This document shows positions 9,224-19,364 of a DNA stretch of 53,999 bases, one piece after another. Positions within the stretch are counted from its first letter, which is position 1; each line of letters starts with the position of its first letter. The notes beneath the pieces are model-generated. The model did no database searches, was not told where the DNA came from, and worked only from the letters and a program-made list of their open reading frames with translations. The translations under genes were made by a program, and so were the position numbers. The DNA is taken from the NCBI RefSeq assembly GCF_001998825.1, contig NZ_MLHG01000028.1, forward strand, positions 1-53,999, in the 5' to 3' direction. The stretch is from Rodentibacter mrazii. GTDB taxonomy: Bacteria; Pseudomonadota; Gammaproteobacteria; Enterobacterales; Pasteurellaceae.

Positions 9224-9413
9224 AGAGAATTTAAAAATTTTTTATCTTTCTTACTTAAAAATAGCGCTGTTTCCGTTCTTGCTTTGTAAGATAAGAACAA
9301 AGCATAAAACTTCAAGGGATAATTTATGAATTTTTTGATAAAAATGTGGATAAGAAGGAAAAGTGCGGTAGAATTGACAAAGTTTTTATATTTCATTATC
9401 AAAAGGATAACTT

Positions 9414-10910
9414 ATGAAAAAATCAAAGATTGCAATTAGCGTGATTGCCGTACTTGGCGCAGCTTGGATTGGTGGTGCATGGTTTACCGGTCAAATAGCG
9501 GAAACAGAATATAAACGTCAAATTGAATTGGCAAATCAACAATTCCGTGCTTTGGGGAGCTCGGATTCCTTCAATATTGAATTTAAAAATAAGCAATTTG
9601 AGCGTGGTTTTTTCAGCTCTCAAGTGGAAGATGAAATGGTAATTTCTTTGGCAAAAGAAGAAAAACAATGGACGATTCCTTTTTCAACAAAACTTTATCA
9701 TGGGCCGTTACCGCTTAATCAACTAATGAGATTTGACTTTATGCCGGTAATCTTTTCGGAAGAAGGTTTTATCACAAAAAATGAAAGTACACAGCCGTTA
9801 TTTGATGTGACTAAGTCGGACAAGCCGATTCGGTATCGTGCCTCAACAAGTTACGCTTTAACGACAAAAGGTACAGTTGACGTGGTGGGCGGAGAAGTGA
9901 GCTATTCCGAGCCTTCAAAAGGGAATATTGCTTGGTCAAATGCTAATATCGGTTTTGCAATAGACAAAGCACTTTCCGGAGAATATGAGTTTTCGGCAGA
10001 TGAATTAATCTTTCATTCTTCAAGTAATGGTCAAAGAGATAATGCTTCTGATGAAGGTGTGGAATCTAAAACTCACTTGAAAGGAATTAAATACAAAGGA
10101 AGTATTGAACCGACAAAATGGGCTTATATTCAAACAGGGAAAGGCTCATCTTCTATTGATAGCATAGAAATCTCGTCGATAGGCGGAGCGAATAAAAACC
10201 GGTCTGTCATTGAAAAAGGGGTGAAAGGAATTACTGAGATCGATGTTAAAGATGATTTTTTAAATGTTAAGGGCACAAATTCTATTGATTCGCTAATAAT
10301 TGAGATGGAAGGGAGAGACAAAACAGATTTAGGTAAATTAATCTATAACGTAGAGCTAAATCATCTTGAAGCCAATTCAGTTAATGCTCTGTTTGAATCT
10401 TTCATTAACATATTCAAAGAGGGATATGTCGGCAATAGTGTGGCGATAAAGCAAATTGTTGAATCGTGGTTTACCAAATACGGTATGGCAATTTTTAGTA
10501 ACCAACCGCAAATTAAATTTAACCCAGTCTCGATTTCCGATAATCAGGGGAAATTGGCGTTGGATTTAAATGTAACTTTAGCTAAAGATCCTAAATTCGA
10601 CTTGATGAGTGGCGGTTTGTATAACCAATTCACTGACTTTGCCGTGAATATTGAATTGGATAAAGCAACCGTTGAAGCGATTTTAACGAAATTTACCTCA
10701 GAGGAGGAACGGACAAATATTAAAGCTAAAATTGAAGAAATGGCGAGTGAAGGAGCAAACAACGGTATTGTCGTAAATAGTGAAAAATCAGTTACGATGA
10801 AACTTGCGCTTGAAAATGGCGAATTAAAACTAAACGGTCAAGCTGTGCCGGAAGAGCAGGCTAAAAGCATAATCTTTATGTTATTAATGAGCGCAGTGAT
10901 GCAACATTAG
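9414..10910 (+). CDS. YdgA-family protein (DUF945)
   Basis: A 498-residue protein with an N-terminal hydrophobic anchor (KIAISVIAVLGAAWIGGAWF) directly followed by TGQIAETEYKRQIELANQQF, the signature opening of the YdgA/DUF945 family. The rest is largely beta-rich and would lie in the periplasm. The molecular function of the family is not established. The ORF starts at an ATG preceded by AAAAGGATAAC. Convergent with mgsA across a strong shared terminator. The family assignment rests on the N-terminus and size. Confidence 0.8.
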   Translation: MKKSKIAISVIAVLGAAWIGGAWFTGQIAETEYKRQIELANQQFRALGSSDSFNIEFKNKQFERGFFSSQVEDEMVISLAKEEKQWTIPFSTKLYHGPLPLNQLMRFDFMPVIFSEEGFITKNESTQPLFDVTKSDKPIRYRASTSYALTTKGTVDVVGGEVSYSEPSKGNIAWSNANIGFAIDKALSGEYEFSADELIFHSSSNGQRDNASDEGVESKTHLKGIKYKGSIEPTKWAYIQTGKGSSSIDSIEISSIGGANKNRSVIEKGVKGITEIDVKDDFLNVKGTNSIDSLIIEMEGRDKTDLGKLIYNVELNHLEANSVNALFESFINIFKEGYVGNSVAIKQIVESWFTKYGMAIFSNQPQIKFNPVSISDNQGKLALDLNVTLAKDPKFDLMSGGLYNQFTDFAVNIELDKATVEAILTKFTSEEERTNIKAKIEEMASEGANNGIVVNSEKSVTMKLALENGELKLNGQAVPEEQAKSIIFMLLMSAVMQH

Positions 10911-10939
10911 GCTTAATGTCCATCCGCTTTTGATGAAAT

Positions 10940-10973
10940 AAAAAAGGAGATAATGTCATTTATCTCCTTTTTT
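10940..10973. terminator. Bidirectional terminator
   Basis: Fourteen-base perfect arms AAAAAAGGAGATAA (10940-10953) and TTATCTCCTTTTTT (10960-10973) around a 6-base loop. Serves both the ydgA-like gene and the convergent mgsA. Confidence 0.9.
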
Positions 10974-11005
10974 GTATTTGAAGTGCGGTTAATTTTTACT
11001 GAGTT

Positions 11006-11464
11006 TTATCCTAGACGTTCTTTCAAATAAGTTTCGTAATCGGGGATTTCAATTTCTATATTTTGCTCAAAAAGTGAAGATGTGAGTAAAAAATCTGCGG
11101 TCGTTTGATTAATTGCGACCGGAATGTTCCATACGGTTGCAATACGCATAAGGGCTTTCACATCCGGATCGTGAGGTGCGGCATTCATTGGATCCCAAAA
11201 GAAAATGATGAGATCAATTTTCTTTTCCGCAATAAGTCCGCCCAATTGTTGATCACCTCCCATAGGACCGCTCAATAGCGGTTTAATTGTCAAACCGCTT
11301 TCCCGAGCCAGTAAATGTCCCGTTGTACCTGTCGCATAAAGTTGATGAGTGCTTAATGAGATACTATGTTTTTTCACCCACTTAATAAGATGTTGTTTAC
11401 AATTATCATGGGCTACGAGGGCGATGCGTTTGTGTTGATGGAGTGTTCTGGTTGTTGATTTCAT
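11006..11464 (-). CDS. mgsA: Methylglyoxal synthase
   Basis: A 152-residue enzyme, the same length as E. coli MgsA, converting dihydroxyacetone phosphate to methylglyoxal and phosphate. Conserved blocks: [10 protein letters not shown] (catalytic-site His and Asp), YATGTTGHL (phosphate binding), [12 protein letters not shown] and [18 protein letters not shown] with the active-site Asp and His. I start at MKSTTRTL because that matches the family; the open frame continues 20 codons upstream without similarity. AAGGA lies before the chosen ATG. Confidence 0.95.
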   Translation of the reverse strand: MKSTTRTLHQHKRIALVAHDNCKQHLIKWVKKHSISLSTHQLYATGTTGHLLARESGLTIKPLLSGPMGGDQQLGGLIAEKKIDLIIFFWDPMNAAPHDPDVKALMRIATVWNIPVAINQTTADFLLTSSLFEQNIEIEIPDYETYLKERLG

Positions 11465-11783
11465 AAAGAAAGTCCTTGTCTTGAAAGTAGAGGAAACTCT
11501 AGCGCAAAGATTATACGGATGCAATGATTTTACTTATCGTTTTGATGAGCTAATTAAAATACGTCGAAAAACTACCGCACTTTAGGTAAATGGGATAAAA
11601 AGGGAACGGAGAAACATAGTTTAGTAGAAAATTTACTATCTTTATTTCAAAAAATCTTCTAAAATTTATAGGATTTGTTAAATGTTTGTAATTTAAAACA
11701 AGCATTATTATATTCGTGTTTGGCTTTAGTATTTGGCTGTAAGTCAAACTAATTTTCACTTAATTAACAGATAAGGAAAACCT
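11465..11783 (+). promoter_or_regulatory. aceE upstream region with candidate promoter
   Basis: A gap of 319 bases between divergent mgsA and aceE with no convincing ORF. It holds one reverse uptake signal near 11574 and a good sigma-70 candidate for aceE: TTGTAA at 11686-11691, 17-base spacer, TATATT at 11709-11714, giving a leader of about 65 bases. No pdhR gene is next to the operon, unlike E. coli, and I see no clear PdhR operator. Confidence 0.55.
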
Positions 11784-14441
11784 ATGTCTGAGATTTTAAA
11801 AAATGACGTCGATCCAATCGAAACCCAAGATTGGTTGCAATCATTAGATTCTTTGATTCGTGAAGAAGGTGTTGAGCGTGCGCAATACATCATTGAGCAG
11901 GTTATCGGTCAAGCACGTACTAACGGAGTTTCATTGCCAACAGGCGTGACCACGGATTATGTAAATACCATTCCGGTGTCTGAACAGCCGGCTTATCCGG
12001 GCAATCGAGAAATCGAACGTCGTATTCGTTCTGCGGTGCGTTGGAATGCGATTGCGATGGTTTTACGTAGTCAGAAAAAAGATCTCGACTTAGGTGGTCA
12101 CATTTCTACTTTCCAATCTGCCGCAACTATGTATGAAGTGTGCTATAACCACTTCTTTAAAGCGGCAACTGAGAAAAATGGTGGCGATTTAATTTTCTTC
12201 CAAGGTCATGCCGCACCGGGTATGTATGCGCGTGCTTTCTTGGAAGGTCGTTTAACAGAAGAGCAGTTGGATAATTTCCGCCAAGAAGCCTTTGTTGATG
12301 GTTTATCTTCATATCCACACCCGAAATTAATGCCTGAATTCTGGCAATTCTCAACCGTTTCAATGGGATTAGGTCCGGTTAATGCAATTTATCAAGCTCG
12401 CTTCTTAAAATATCTAGATAACCGCGGTTTGAAAGATACAAAAGACCAAAAAGTTTATGCCTTCTTAGGTGATGGTGAGATGGATGAAATTGAGTCTAAA
12501 GGTGCATTAACCTTTGCTGCACGTGAAGGCTTAGATAATTTAATTTTCACAATCAGCTGTAACCTTCAACGCTTAGACGGACCGGTAAATGGTAACGGTA
12601 AAATTGTTCAAGAGTTAGAAGGCTTATTCACCGGTGCAGGCTGGGAAGTGATTAAAGTTCTATGGGGTAGTAACTGGGATAAATTGTTTGAGAAAGATAC
12701 TTCCGGTAAATTAACCCAATTAATGATGGAAGTAGTAGATGGTGACTACTTAACATTCAAATCGAAAGATGGTGCCTATGTTCGTGAACATTTCTTCGGT
12801 CGTTATCCGGAAACTGCGGCGTTAGTTGCTGATATGACAGATGATAAAATTTGGGCATTACGTCGTGGTGCGCACGATTCTGAGAAACTGTATGCTGCTT
12901 ATGCAAAAGCACAAAATGCCACAAAACCGGTTGTGATTTTGGCGCAACAGGTTAAAGGCTATAAAATTCCTGAAGCGGAAAGTAAAAATACCGCTCACCA
13001 ATCGAAAAAGATGTCTTACGACAGCCTTAAAGGTTTCCGTGATTACTTCCAATTGCCATTAACCGATGAGCAAGTTGAAAACCTTGAATACATCAAGTTC
13101 CCGGAAGGATCTGAAGAATACAACTATTTACACGGTCACCGTAAAGCATTAAATGGATATGTGCCTGCACGCAAACCAAAATTTGATGTGGAATATAAAG
13201 TTCCAGCATTAGATGACTTCAAAGCGTTACTAGATGCACAACCTCGTGGTATCTCAACTACTATGGCATTTACCCGTGTATTAAATACCTTATTGAAAGA
13301 CAAAAATATTGGTAAAACCATTGTTCCGATTATTGCCGATGAAGCACGTACTTTCGGTATGGAAGGTTTATTCCGCCAAGTCGGTATTTATAATCCGTAT
13401 GGTCAAAAATATGTACCTTCAGACCGTGACTTGGTTGCTTACTATCGTGAAGCAACGGACGGTCAAGTATTACAAGAAGGTATCAATGAATTAGGCGCGA
13501 CGGCATCTTGGTTGGCTGTGGCAAATTCATACTCTGTAAATAACCAGCCAATGATTCCTTTCTTCATCTATTACTCAATGTTTGGTTTCCAACGTGTGGG
13601 CGATATGATGTGGTTAGCAGGCGACCAGCTTGCACGTGGTTTTATGATTGGCGGTACATCAGGTCGTACAACACTCAATGGTGAGGGGTTACAACACGAG
13701 GATGGTCATAGCCATGTTCAAGCAGGCGTAATTCCTAATTGTGTCACTTATGATCCGTCATTTGCTTTTGAAGTTGCGGTAATCATTCAAGACGGTATTC
13801 AACGTATGTACGGTGAAAAACAAGAAGATGTGTTCTACTACATCACCACATTGAATGAAGTGACAGAGCAACCTGCAATGCCTGAAGGTGCTGAGGAAGG
13901 CATCCGTAAAGGTTTATATAAATTTGAAACAGTGAAAGGCAAAGGCAAAGGACACGTTCAATTGTTAGGTTCTGGTGCGATTATGCGTCATGTTCGTGAA
14001 GCAGCACAAATCCTTGCAAATGATTATGGTGTGACTTCCGATGTGTTCTCAGCACCATCATTCAATGAATTAGCACGTGAAGGTAATGATGCGGCTCGTT
14101 GGAATTTATTACATCCGACAGCAGAGCAACGCGTACCTTATGTTGCACAAGTATTGGCTGATTTACCAACAGTAGCATCAACAGACTACGTTAAAGGTTA
14201 TGCGGATCAAATTCGTGCATTTGTACCGACTAAACATTATCACGTATTGGGTACGGATGGTTTTGGTCGTTCAGACAGTCGTGCAAACTTACGTGAACAT
14301 TTTGAAGTAGATGAGCGTTATATCGTTGTTGCCGCTCTTTCTCAATTGGCGAAAGAAGGTACTGTAACAAATCAAATTGTTGCGGATGCTATTGCGAAAT
14401 TCGGTTTGAATGTTGATCGTATCAATCCGCTTTATGCGTAA
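11784..14441 (+). CDS. aceE: Pyruvate dehydrogenase E1 component
   Basis: An 885-residue homodimeric-type E1 (E. coli 887) that decarboxylates pyruvate with thiamine diphosphate and reductively acetylates the lipoyl groups of E2. The thiamine-diphosphate motif GDGEMDEIESKGALTF...CNLQRLDG is at about residues 230-270, the active-site block HAAPGMYARAF at about 145, and GEGLQHEDGHSH at about 635. AAGGAAAACC precedes the ATG. First gene of aceEF-lpdA. Only 63 bases separate it from aceF, with an uptake-signal pair but no strong terminator. Confidence 0.98.
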   Translation: MSEILKNDVDPIETQDWLQSLDSLIREEGVERAQYIIEQVIGQARTNGVSLPTGVTTDYVNTIPVSEQPAYPGNREIERRIRSAVRWNAIAMVLRSQKKDLDLGGHISTFQSAATMYEVCYNHFFKAATEKNGGDLIFFQGHAAPGMYARAFLEGRLTEEQLDNFRQEAFVDGLSSYPHPKLMPEFWQFSTVSMGLGPVNAIYQARFLKYLDNRGLKDTKDQKVYAFLGDGEMDEIESKGALTFAAREGLDNLIFTISCNLQRLDGPVNGNGKIVQELEGLFTGAGWEVIKVLWGSNWDKLFEKDTSGKLTQLMMEVVDGDYLTFKSKDGAYVREHFFGRYPETAALVADMTDDKIWALRRGAHDSEKLYAAYAKAQNATKPVVILAQQVKGYKIPEAESKNTAHQSKKMSYDSLKGFRDYFQLPLTDEQVENLEYIKFPEGSEEYNYLHGHRKALNGYVPARKPKFDVEYKVPALDDFKALLDAQPRGISTTMAFTRVLNTLLKDKNIGKTIVPIIADEARTFGMEGLFRQVGIYNPYGQKYVPSDRDLVAYYREATDGQVLQEGINELGATASWLAVANSYSVNNQPMIPFFIYYSMFGFQRVGDMMWLAGDQLARGFMIGGTSGRTTLNGEGLQHEDGHSHVQAGVIPNCVTYDPSFAFEVAVIIQDGIQRMYGEKQEDVFYYITTLNEVTEQPAMPEGAEEGIRKGLYKFETVKGKGKGHVQLLGSGAIMRHVREAAQILANDYGVTSDVFSAPSFNELAREGNDAARWNLLHPTAEQRVPYVAQVLADLPTVASTDYVKGYADQIRAFVPTKHYHVLGTDGFGRSDSRANLREHFEVDERYIVVAALSQLAKEGTVTNQIVADAIAKFGLNVDRINPLYA

Positions 14442-14504
14442 TTGATGGAAAACTGCGGTTAAAAATTTTGGTAAATTTGACCGCACTTTATTAAGGAACA
14501 AAAA

Positions 14505-16406
14505 ATGTCAAAACAAATTCAAATTCCTGATATTGGTAGCGATGAAGTTACTGTAACGGAAGTAATGGTAAAAGTCGGTGATACCATTGCAGTAGATCAA
14601 AGTATTATTAACGTAGAAGGCGACAAGGCTTCAATGGAAGTACCGGCACCGGAAGCGGGTGTAGTAAAAGAAGTTTTAGTGAAAGTTGGCGATAAAGTCA
14701 CTACCGGCACACCAATGTTGATATTGGATTCTGCAGAAGCAGCAGCTCCGGTATCAGCTGCGCCAGTACAAGAAGTGAAACCGGTTGATGTACCTGTGGC
14801 AGCGAGCGTAGTAGAGGTAAACGTTCCTGATATCGGTTCTGATGAAGTCAATGTCACCGAAATTATGGTGAAAGTCGGGGATTCCGTTGAAGTTGATCAA
14901 TCTATCATTAACGTAGAAGGTGACAAAGCTTCTATGGAAGTGCCGGCTCCAATCGCGGGTGTAGTAAAAGAAATTTTGATCAATGTGGGTGATAAAGTTT
15001 CTACCGGTAAATTAATAATGAAATTTGAAGTAGCAGGCACAGCACCGGCTGTTTCTGCGCCTGTTCAAGAATTGGCTCCAGCGGCTGCTCCGGCAACATC
15101 TGCAATTAAAGATGTAAACGTACCGGATATTGGTGGCGATGAAGTGAATGTTACCGAAATTATGGTTGCTGTGGGTGATACTGTTTCCGAAGAACAGTCT
15201 TTAATTACGGTTGAAGGTGATAAAGCGTCAATGGAAGTACCGGCACCATTTGCGGGCGTGGTAAAAGAAATTTTAGTGAAATCAGGCGATAAAGTATCAA
15301 CTGGTTCATTAATTATGCGTTTTGAAGTCGCAGGTGCAGCACCGGTAGTGGCTCCAGTCACACAGGAAGCTCCTACTGCACAAACAACAGCAGCTTCGGC
15401 TTCTACGACAGAAAGTGGCAATGTATCAGGCTTAAGCCAAGAGCAGGTTGTTGCAAGTACAGGTTATGCACATGCGACTCCGGTCATTCGTCGTTTAGCT
15501 CGTGAATTCGGTGTAAACTTAGACAAAGTAAAAGGTACGGGACGTAAAGGACGTATTGTTAAGGAAGATATTCAGGCTTATGTGAAAACCGCAGTTAAAG
15601 CTTACGAAAGTGGAGCAACTGCTTCTTCGGCGACTGGTAATGGTGTAGCAAATGGTGCAGGTCTTGGTTTATTACCATGGCCGAAAGTGGATTTCAGCAA
15701 ATTTGGTGAAATCGAAGAAGTTGAGTTAAGTCGTATCAATAAAATTTCCGGTGCAAACTTACATCGTAACTGGGTGATGATTCCGCATGTAACTCATTTT
15801 GACAAAGCGGATATCACTGATTTAGAAGCTTTCCGTAAAGAACAAAATGTGTTAGCTGAAAAACAAAAATTAGGTGTGAAAATTACCCCTGTCGTATTTA
15901 TTATGAAAGCTGTTGCGAAAGCATTGGAAGCCTATCCACGTTTCAACAGTTCAATTACTGAAGATGCGCAGCGCCTGATCCTGAAAAAATATATCAACAT
16001 CGGTGTTGCGGTGGATACACCAAACGGTTTAGTGGTACCTGTGTTCAAAAATGTGAACAAAAAAGGTATTATCGAGCTTTCTCGTGAGTTAATGGAAGTA
16101 TCGAAAAAAGCCCGTGAAGGTAAACTTTCAGCATCGGATATGCAAGGCGGTTGTTTCACCATTTCAAGCCTTGGTGGTATCGGTACAACACATTTTGCAC
16201 CAATTGTGAATGCACCGGAAGTGGCAATTTTAGGTGTTTCTAAATCTTCTATGGAGCCTGTATGGAACGGTAAAGAATTTGCGCCTCGCTTAATTCTTCC
16301 AATGTCATTATCTTTCGATCACCGTGTGATTGATGGTGCCGACGGAGCCCGTTTCATTAGCTATATTGGCTCTGTATTAGCGGATTTACGTCGCTTGATT
16401 ATGTAA
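14505..16406 (+). CDS. aceF: Pyruvate dehydrogenase E2, dihydrolipoamide acetyltransferase
   Basis: A 633-residue core subunit. Three tandem lipoyl domains (about residues 2-75, 103-176 and 205-278) each carry the lipoylation site [12 protein letters not shown], with the modified Lys in DKA. Ala/Pro-rich hinges separate them. The E1/E3-binding domain ([28 protein letters not shown]) lies at about 325-365. The catalytic domain ends with the active-site block [15 protein letters not shown]. Three lipoyl domains are as in E. coli. Second gene of the operon; AAGGAACAAAAA precedes the ATG. Confidence 0.98.
   Translation: MSKQIQIPDIGSDEVTVTEVMVKVGDTIAVDQSIINVEGDKASMEVPAPEAGVVKEVLVKVGDKVTTGTPMLILDSAEAAAPVSAAPVQEVKPVDVPVAASVVEVNVPDIGSDEVNVTEIMVKVGDSVEVDQSIINVEGDKASMEVPAPIAGVVKEILINVGDKVSTGKLIMKFEVAGTAPAVSAPVQELAPAAAPATSAIKDVNVPDIGGDEVNVTEIMVAVGDTVSEEQSLITVEGDKASMEVPAPFAGVVKEILVKSGDKVSTGSLIMRFEVAGAAPVVAPVTQEAPTAQTTAASASTTESGNVSGLSQEQVVASTGYAHATPVIRRLAREFGVNLDKVKGTGRKGRIVKEDIQAYVKTAVKAYESGATASSATGNGVANGAGLGLLPWPKVDFSKFGEIEEVELSRINKISGANLHRNWVMIPHVTHFDKADITDLEAFRKEQNVLAEKQKLGVKITPVVFIMKAVAKALEAYPRFNSSITEDAQRLILKKYINIGVAVDTPNGLVVPVFKNVNKKGIIELSRELMEVSKKAREGKLSASDMQGGCFTISSLGGIGTTHFAPIVNAPEVAILGVSKSSMEPVWNGKEFAPRLILPMSLSFDHRVIDGADGARFISYIGSVLADLRRLIM
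14508..15345 (+). repeat. Three in-phase DNA repeats coding the lipoyl domains
   Basis: Units starting near 14515, 14817 and 15114, about 300 bases each, share long runs such as the codons for [11 protein letters not shown]. They are internal duplications of aceF and a natural site for unequal recombination changing the number of lipoyl domains. Confidence 0.8.
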
Positions 16407-16412
16407 TAAATG

Positions 16413-16442
16413 ACGCCTCTCGCGATTGAGGGGCGTTTTTTT
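16413..16442 (+). terminator. Terminator between aceF and lpdA
   Basis: ACGCCTCTC (16413-16421) pairs with GAGGGGCGT (16428-16436), with one G-U pair, followed by seven T. It lies right after aceF, so lpdA is probably expressed partly by read-through and partly from its own promoter, as fits its sharing with other dehydrogenase complexes. Confidence 0.8.
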
Positions 16443-16502
16443 GAATGGTTCCTGATTGCTCAAAAGAGCGGTCAATAATTTCAACGTTTTTACGAGGTAA
16501 AA

Positions 16503-17927
16503 ATGAGTAAAGAAATTAAAACCCAAGTCGTTGTACTTGGTGCCGGTCCGGCTGGTTATTCCGCAGCATTCCGTTGTGCGGATCTTGGCTTAGAAACAGT
16601 GCTTGTCGAACGTTATTCTACGCTGGGTGGTGTGTGCTTAAATGTGGGTTGTATCCCGTCTAAAGCATTATTGCATGTTGCCAAAGTGATTGAAGAAGCA
16701 AAACAAGCTGAGAAAAATGGGGTTTATTTTAGTGAACCTAAAATTGATTTAGACCAAGTTCGCGCAGGTAAAGAAGCGGTTGTTGCAAAATTAACCGGTG
16801 GTTTAGCGGGCATGGCTAAACAACGTAAAGTAACGGTAGTAGAAGGATTAGCTGCTTTTACCGATCCGAATACTTTAATTGCCCGTGATCGTGATGGCCA
16901 CCCGACGACAGTAAAATTTGATAATGCGATTATTGCAGCGGGTTCTCGTCCAATCGAATTACCTTTTATTCCACACGAAGATCCGCGTATTTGGAATTCA
17001 ACCGATGCACTTAAATTAAAAGAAGTACCGAAAAAATTATTAATTATGGGTGGCGGTATTATCGGTTTAGAAATGGGAACAGTTTATCACGCATTAGGTT
17101 CAGAGATTGAAGTGGTTGAAATGTTTGATCAAGTCATTCCGGCTGCAGATAAAGATGTCGTCGCTATTTACACCAAACAAATCGAGAAGAAGTTTAAGCT
17201 AATGCTTGAAACTAAAGTAACGGCAGTTGAAGCGAAAGATGATGGTATTTATGTTTCAATGGAAGGTAAAGCCTGCAATGATACGAAACGTTATGATGCT
17301 GTATTAGTCGCTATCGGTCGTGTACCAAACGGTAAATTAATTGATGCCGGTAAAGCCGGTGTTGAAGTTGATGAACGTGGTTTCATTCATGTGGATAAAC
17401 AAATGCGTACGAATGTGCCGCATATTTTTGCGATCGGTGATATTGTTGGACAACCGATGTTAGCGCATAAAGGCGTTCACGAAGGTCATGTTGCCGCTGA
17501 AGTTATTGCGGGACAAAAACACTATTTTGATCCGAAAGTCATTCCATCAATTGCCTATACGGAGCCGGAAGTTGCTTGGGTGGGTAAAACAGAGAAAGAA
17601 TGTAAGCAAGAAGGCTTAAATTACGAAGTTGCGAAATTCCCATGGGCAGCATCCGGTCGTGCGATTGCGTCTGAGTGTTCAGAGGGGATGACGAAACTTA
17701 TCTTTGATAAAGATACACATCGTATTCTTGGAGGCGCGATCGTTGGTTCAAACGGTGGTGAACTGTTAGGTGAAATCGGTCTTGCGATCGAAATGGGATG
17801 TGATGCGGAAGATATAGCCTTAACTATTCATGCTCACCCAACATTGCACGAATCTGTTGGATTAGCCGCTGAAGTTTTTGAAGGGTCGATTACCGATCTC
17901 CCTAATGCTAAAGCGAAGAAAAAGTAG
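16503..17927 (+). CDS. lpdA: Dihydrolipoamide dehydrogenase (E3)
   Basis: A 474-residue flavoprotein identical in length to E. coli Lpd. The FAD-binding GAGPAGYSAAFRCADLG is at the N-terminus and the redox-active disulfide in GGVCLNVGCIPSKALLH (Cys about 45 and 50). The NAD site is MGGGIIGLEMGTVYHALGSEIEVVE, the second FAD block FAIGDIVGQPMLAHKG, and the C-terminal catalytic HAHPTLHE supplies the His-Glu pair. It reoxidises the lipoyl groups of AceF and of related complexes. Last gene of the operon, with its own terminator. Confidence 0.98.
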   Translation: MSKEIKTQVVVLGAGPAGYSAAFRCADLGLETVLVERYSTLGGVCLNVGCIPSKALLHVAKVIEEAKQAEKNGVYFSEPKIDLDQVRAGKEAVVAKLTGGLAGMAKQRKVTVVEGLAAFTDPNTLIARDRDGHPTTVKFDNAIIAAGSRPIELPFIPHEDPRIWNSTDALKLKEVPKKLLIMGGGIIGLEMGTVYHALGSEIEVVEMFDQVIPAADKDVVAIYTKQIEKKFKLMLETKVTAVEAKDDGIYVSMEGKACNDTKRYDAVLVAIGRVPNGKLIDAGKAGVEVDERGFIHVDKQMRTNVPHIFAIGDIVGQPMLAHKGVHEGHVAAEVIAGQKHYFDPKVIPSIAYTEPEVAWVGKTEKECKQEGLNYEVAKFPWAASGRAIASECSEGMTKLIFDKDTHRILGGAIVGSNGGELLGEIGLAIEMGCDAEDIALTIHAHPTLHESVGLAAEVFEGSITDLPNAKAKKK

Positions 17928-17944
17928 TTAATTTCTAACAATTA

Positions 17945-17977
17945 AAAGGCAATTCCTATGAATTGCCTTTATTTTTT
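17945..17977 (+). terminator. Terminator after lpdA
   Basis: Eleven-base perfect arms AAAGGCAATTC (17945-17955) and GAATTGCCTTT (17960-17970), loop CTAT, then a T-rich tail. Confidence 0.9.
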
Positions 17978-18090
17978 AGAAATCATATTATAAATTGGTA
18001 TAAAAATTCAATTTTAGCTGGCTATTTACCTTTACATTTGATAGCCTCGGAGAGTTTTTTTATAATTTTGATTCTTTTAAATTTTTTAAT

Positions 18091-18627
18091 ATGTTAAAGC
18101 GACTTTTAATAATTACTGGAGTTATCACGCTCGCTACTGCGTGTTCAAGTGGGAATAATAAAATATCAGAAAGTGATGATGCTCAACTCAGCGGATTAAT
18201 AAGTAAATTAGAAAAGGGTGATGGTAGTATTCATCGCACATTAAGAACAAACCGTCCCCGTTCCGGTTTAGTTGGCGATAAAGCACTTGCCGGCGTTTAT
18301 AATGAATGGGCAGGAACGCGTTATAGAATGGGCGGAAGTAGTAAACGTGGTATTGATTGCTCAGCGTTTATGCAAACGACTTTTTTGAATGCTTATGGGA
18401 TTAAACTTCCTCGTTCTACAGCGGAACAACGTTATTTAGGGCGTAAAATCAGTAAGCATGAATTACAAAAAGGTGATCTCGTCTTCTTCCGCGGTAACCA
18501 CCATGTTGGTGTTTATATTGGTAACAACCAATTTATGCATGCAAGCTCCAGCCAAGGGGTTACCATTAGCTCCTTAGATGAAAACTATTGGGCAAGAACT
18601 TATACCCAATCACGTCGTATTATGTAA
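18091..18627 (+). CDS. NlpC/P60 lipoprotein, MepS/Spr-like peptidoglycan hydrolase
   Basis: A 178-residue lipoprotein. The signal peptide ends in the lipobox LATAC, so Cys18 would be lipidated. The NlpC/P60 domain fills the C-terminal 115 residues with the catalytic Cys in GIDCSAFMQ (about 90), His in HHVGVYIG (about 139) and a third polar residue near MHASSSQGV. Enzymes of this family cut peptide cross-links in the cell wall; E. coli MepS (188 residues) is the closest I know. No good ribosome site precedes the ATG, but the lipoprotein signal fixes the start. A terminator follows. Confidence 0.88.
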   Translation: MLKRLLIITGVITLATACSSGNNKISESDDAQLSGLISKLEKGDGSIHRTLRTNRPRSGLVGDKALAGVYNEWAGTRYRMGGSSKRGIDCSAFMQTTFLNAYGIKLPRSTAEQRYLGRKISKHELQKGDLVFFRGNHHVGVYIGNNQFMHASSSQGVTISSLDENYWARTYTQSRRIM

Positions 18628-18655
18628 AGTGCGGTTGTTTTTTTAAGTATTTTTT

Positions 18656-18693
18656 AAGGCTAAATGAGAGGTCAATTTCATTTAGCCTTTTTG
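18656..18693 (+). terminator. Terminator after the NlpC/P60 gene
   Basis: Arms AAGGCTAAATGA (18656-18667) and TCATTTAGCCTT (18678-18689) with a 10-base loop, followed by T residues. Confidence 0.88.
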
Positions 18694-18810
18694 TTTTTGA
18701 AGATTTTTTATATTGCATTACGTCAGGAAATTTCCATTTTTTCTAGCATTTTATGATAGAATCTGGGCTCAAAAAATTGACATTGTCTCACTTTACCATT
18801 GAGCTCATTT

Positions 18811-19353
18811 ATGAATAAACAACTTGAACTTATTAAATCGTCTATCAAATCTATTCCTAATTATCCAAAAGAGGGAATTATCTTTCGTGATATCACCTCC
18901 TTGCTAGAAGTACCGGCTGCATTCAAAGCGAGTATTGAGCTGATCGTTGAACAATACCGTACTAAAAATATTACTAAAGTATTGGGTACTGAATCCCGTG
19001 GTTTTATTTTTGGTGCACCGGTTGCGATTGCACTAGGTTTACCTTTTGAATTAGTTAGAAAACCTAAAAAATTACCCCGTGAAACAATTTCTCAATCTTA
19101 TCAATTGGAATATGGGCAAGATACCTTAGAAATACATACTGACGCAGTTTCTCCGAGGGATAATGTATTAATTATTGATGATTTACTCGCGACAGGCGGT
19201 ACTGTAGAAGCAACGGTTAAACTTGTCGAGCGTTTAGGCGGAAAAGTTAATCACGCGGCATTTGTGATTAATTTACCGGAACTTGGCGGTGAGAAACGTC
19301 TAAATGATTTAGGCGTGGATTGCTATACTTTAGTCAATTTTGAAGGTCATTAA
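18811..19353 (+). CDS. apt: Adenine phosphoribosyltransferase
   Basis: A 180-residue purine-salvage enzyme converting adenine and PRPP to AMP. Typical blocks: [14 protein letters not shown] near the N-terminus, [26 protein letters not shown] and the PRPP loop [13 protein letters not shown] at about residue 120. The start is [11 protein letters not shown] at 18811, which gives the family length; a TTG four codons earlier also opens the frame. Eleven bases before dnaX, so the two are an operon, as in other gamma-proteobacteria. Confidence 0.96.
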   Translation: MNKQLELIKSSIKSIPNYPKEGIIFRDITSLLEVPAAFKASIELIVEQYRTKNITKVLGTESRGFIFGAPVAIALGLPFELVRKPKKLPRETISQSYQLEYGQDTLEIHTDAVSPRDNVLIIDDLLATGGTVEATVKLVERLGGKVNHAAFVINLPELGGEKRLNDLGVDCYTLVNFEGH

Positions 19354-19364
19354 CAAAACAACCG

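Noticed and set aside
9211-9402. 63-codon minus-strand open frame upstream of dnaK
   Set aside because: It covers the dnaK heat-shock promoter region and is a composition artefact of AT-rich DNA.
11465-11524. Longer mgsA start with 20 extra codons
   Set aside because: The extension is not found in MgsA proteins; the shorter form has exactly the usual 152 residues and a ribosome site.
14425-14500. Uptake-signal pair between aceE and aceF as a terminator
   Set aside because: The first copy (AACTGCGGT) is altered and the arms are 20 bases apart without a T-run; the operon is likely continuous.
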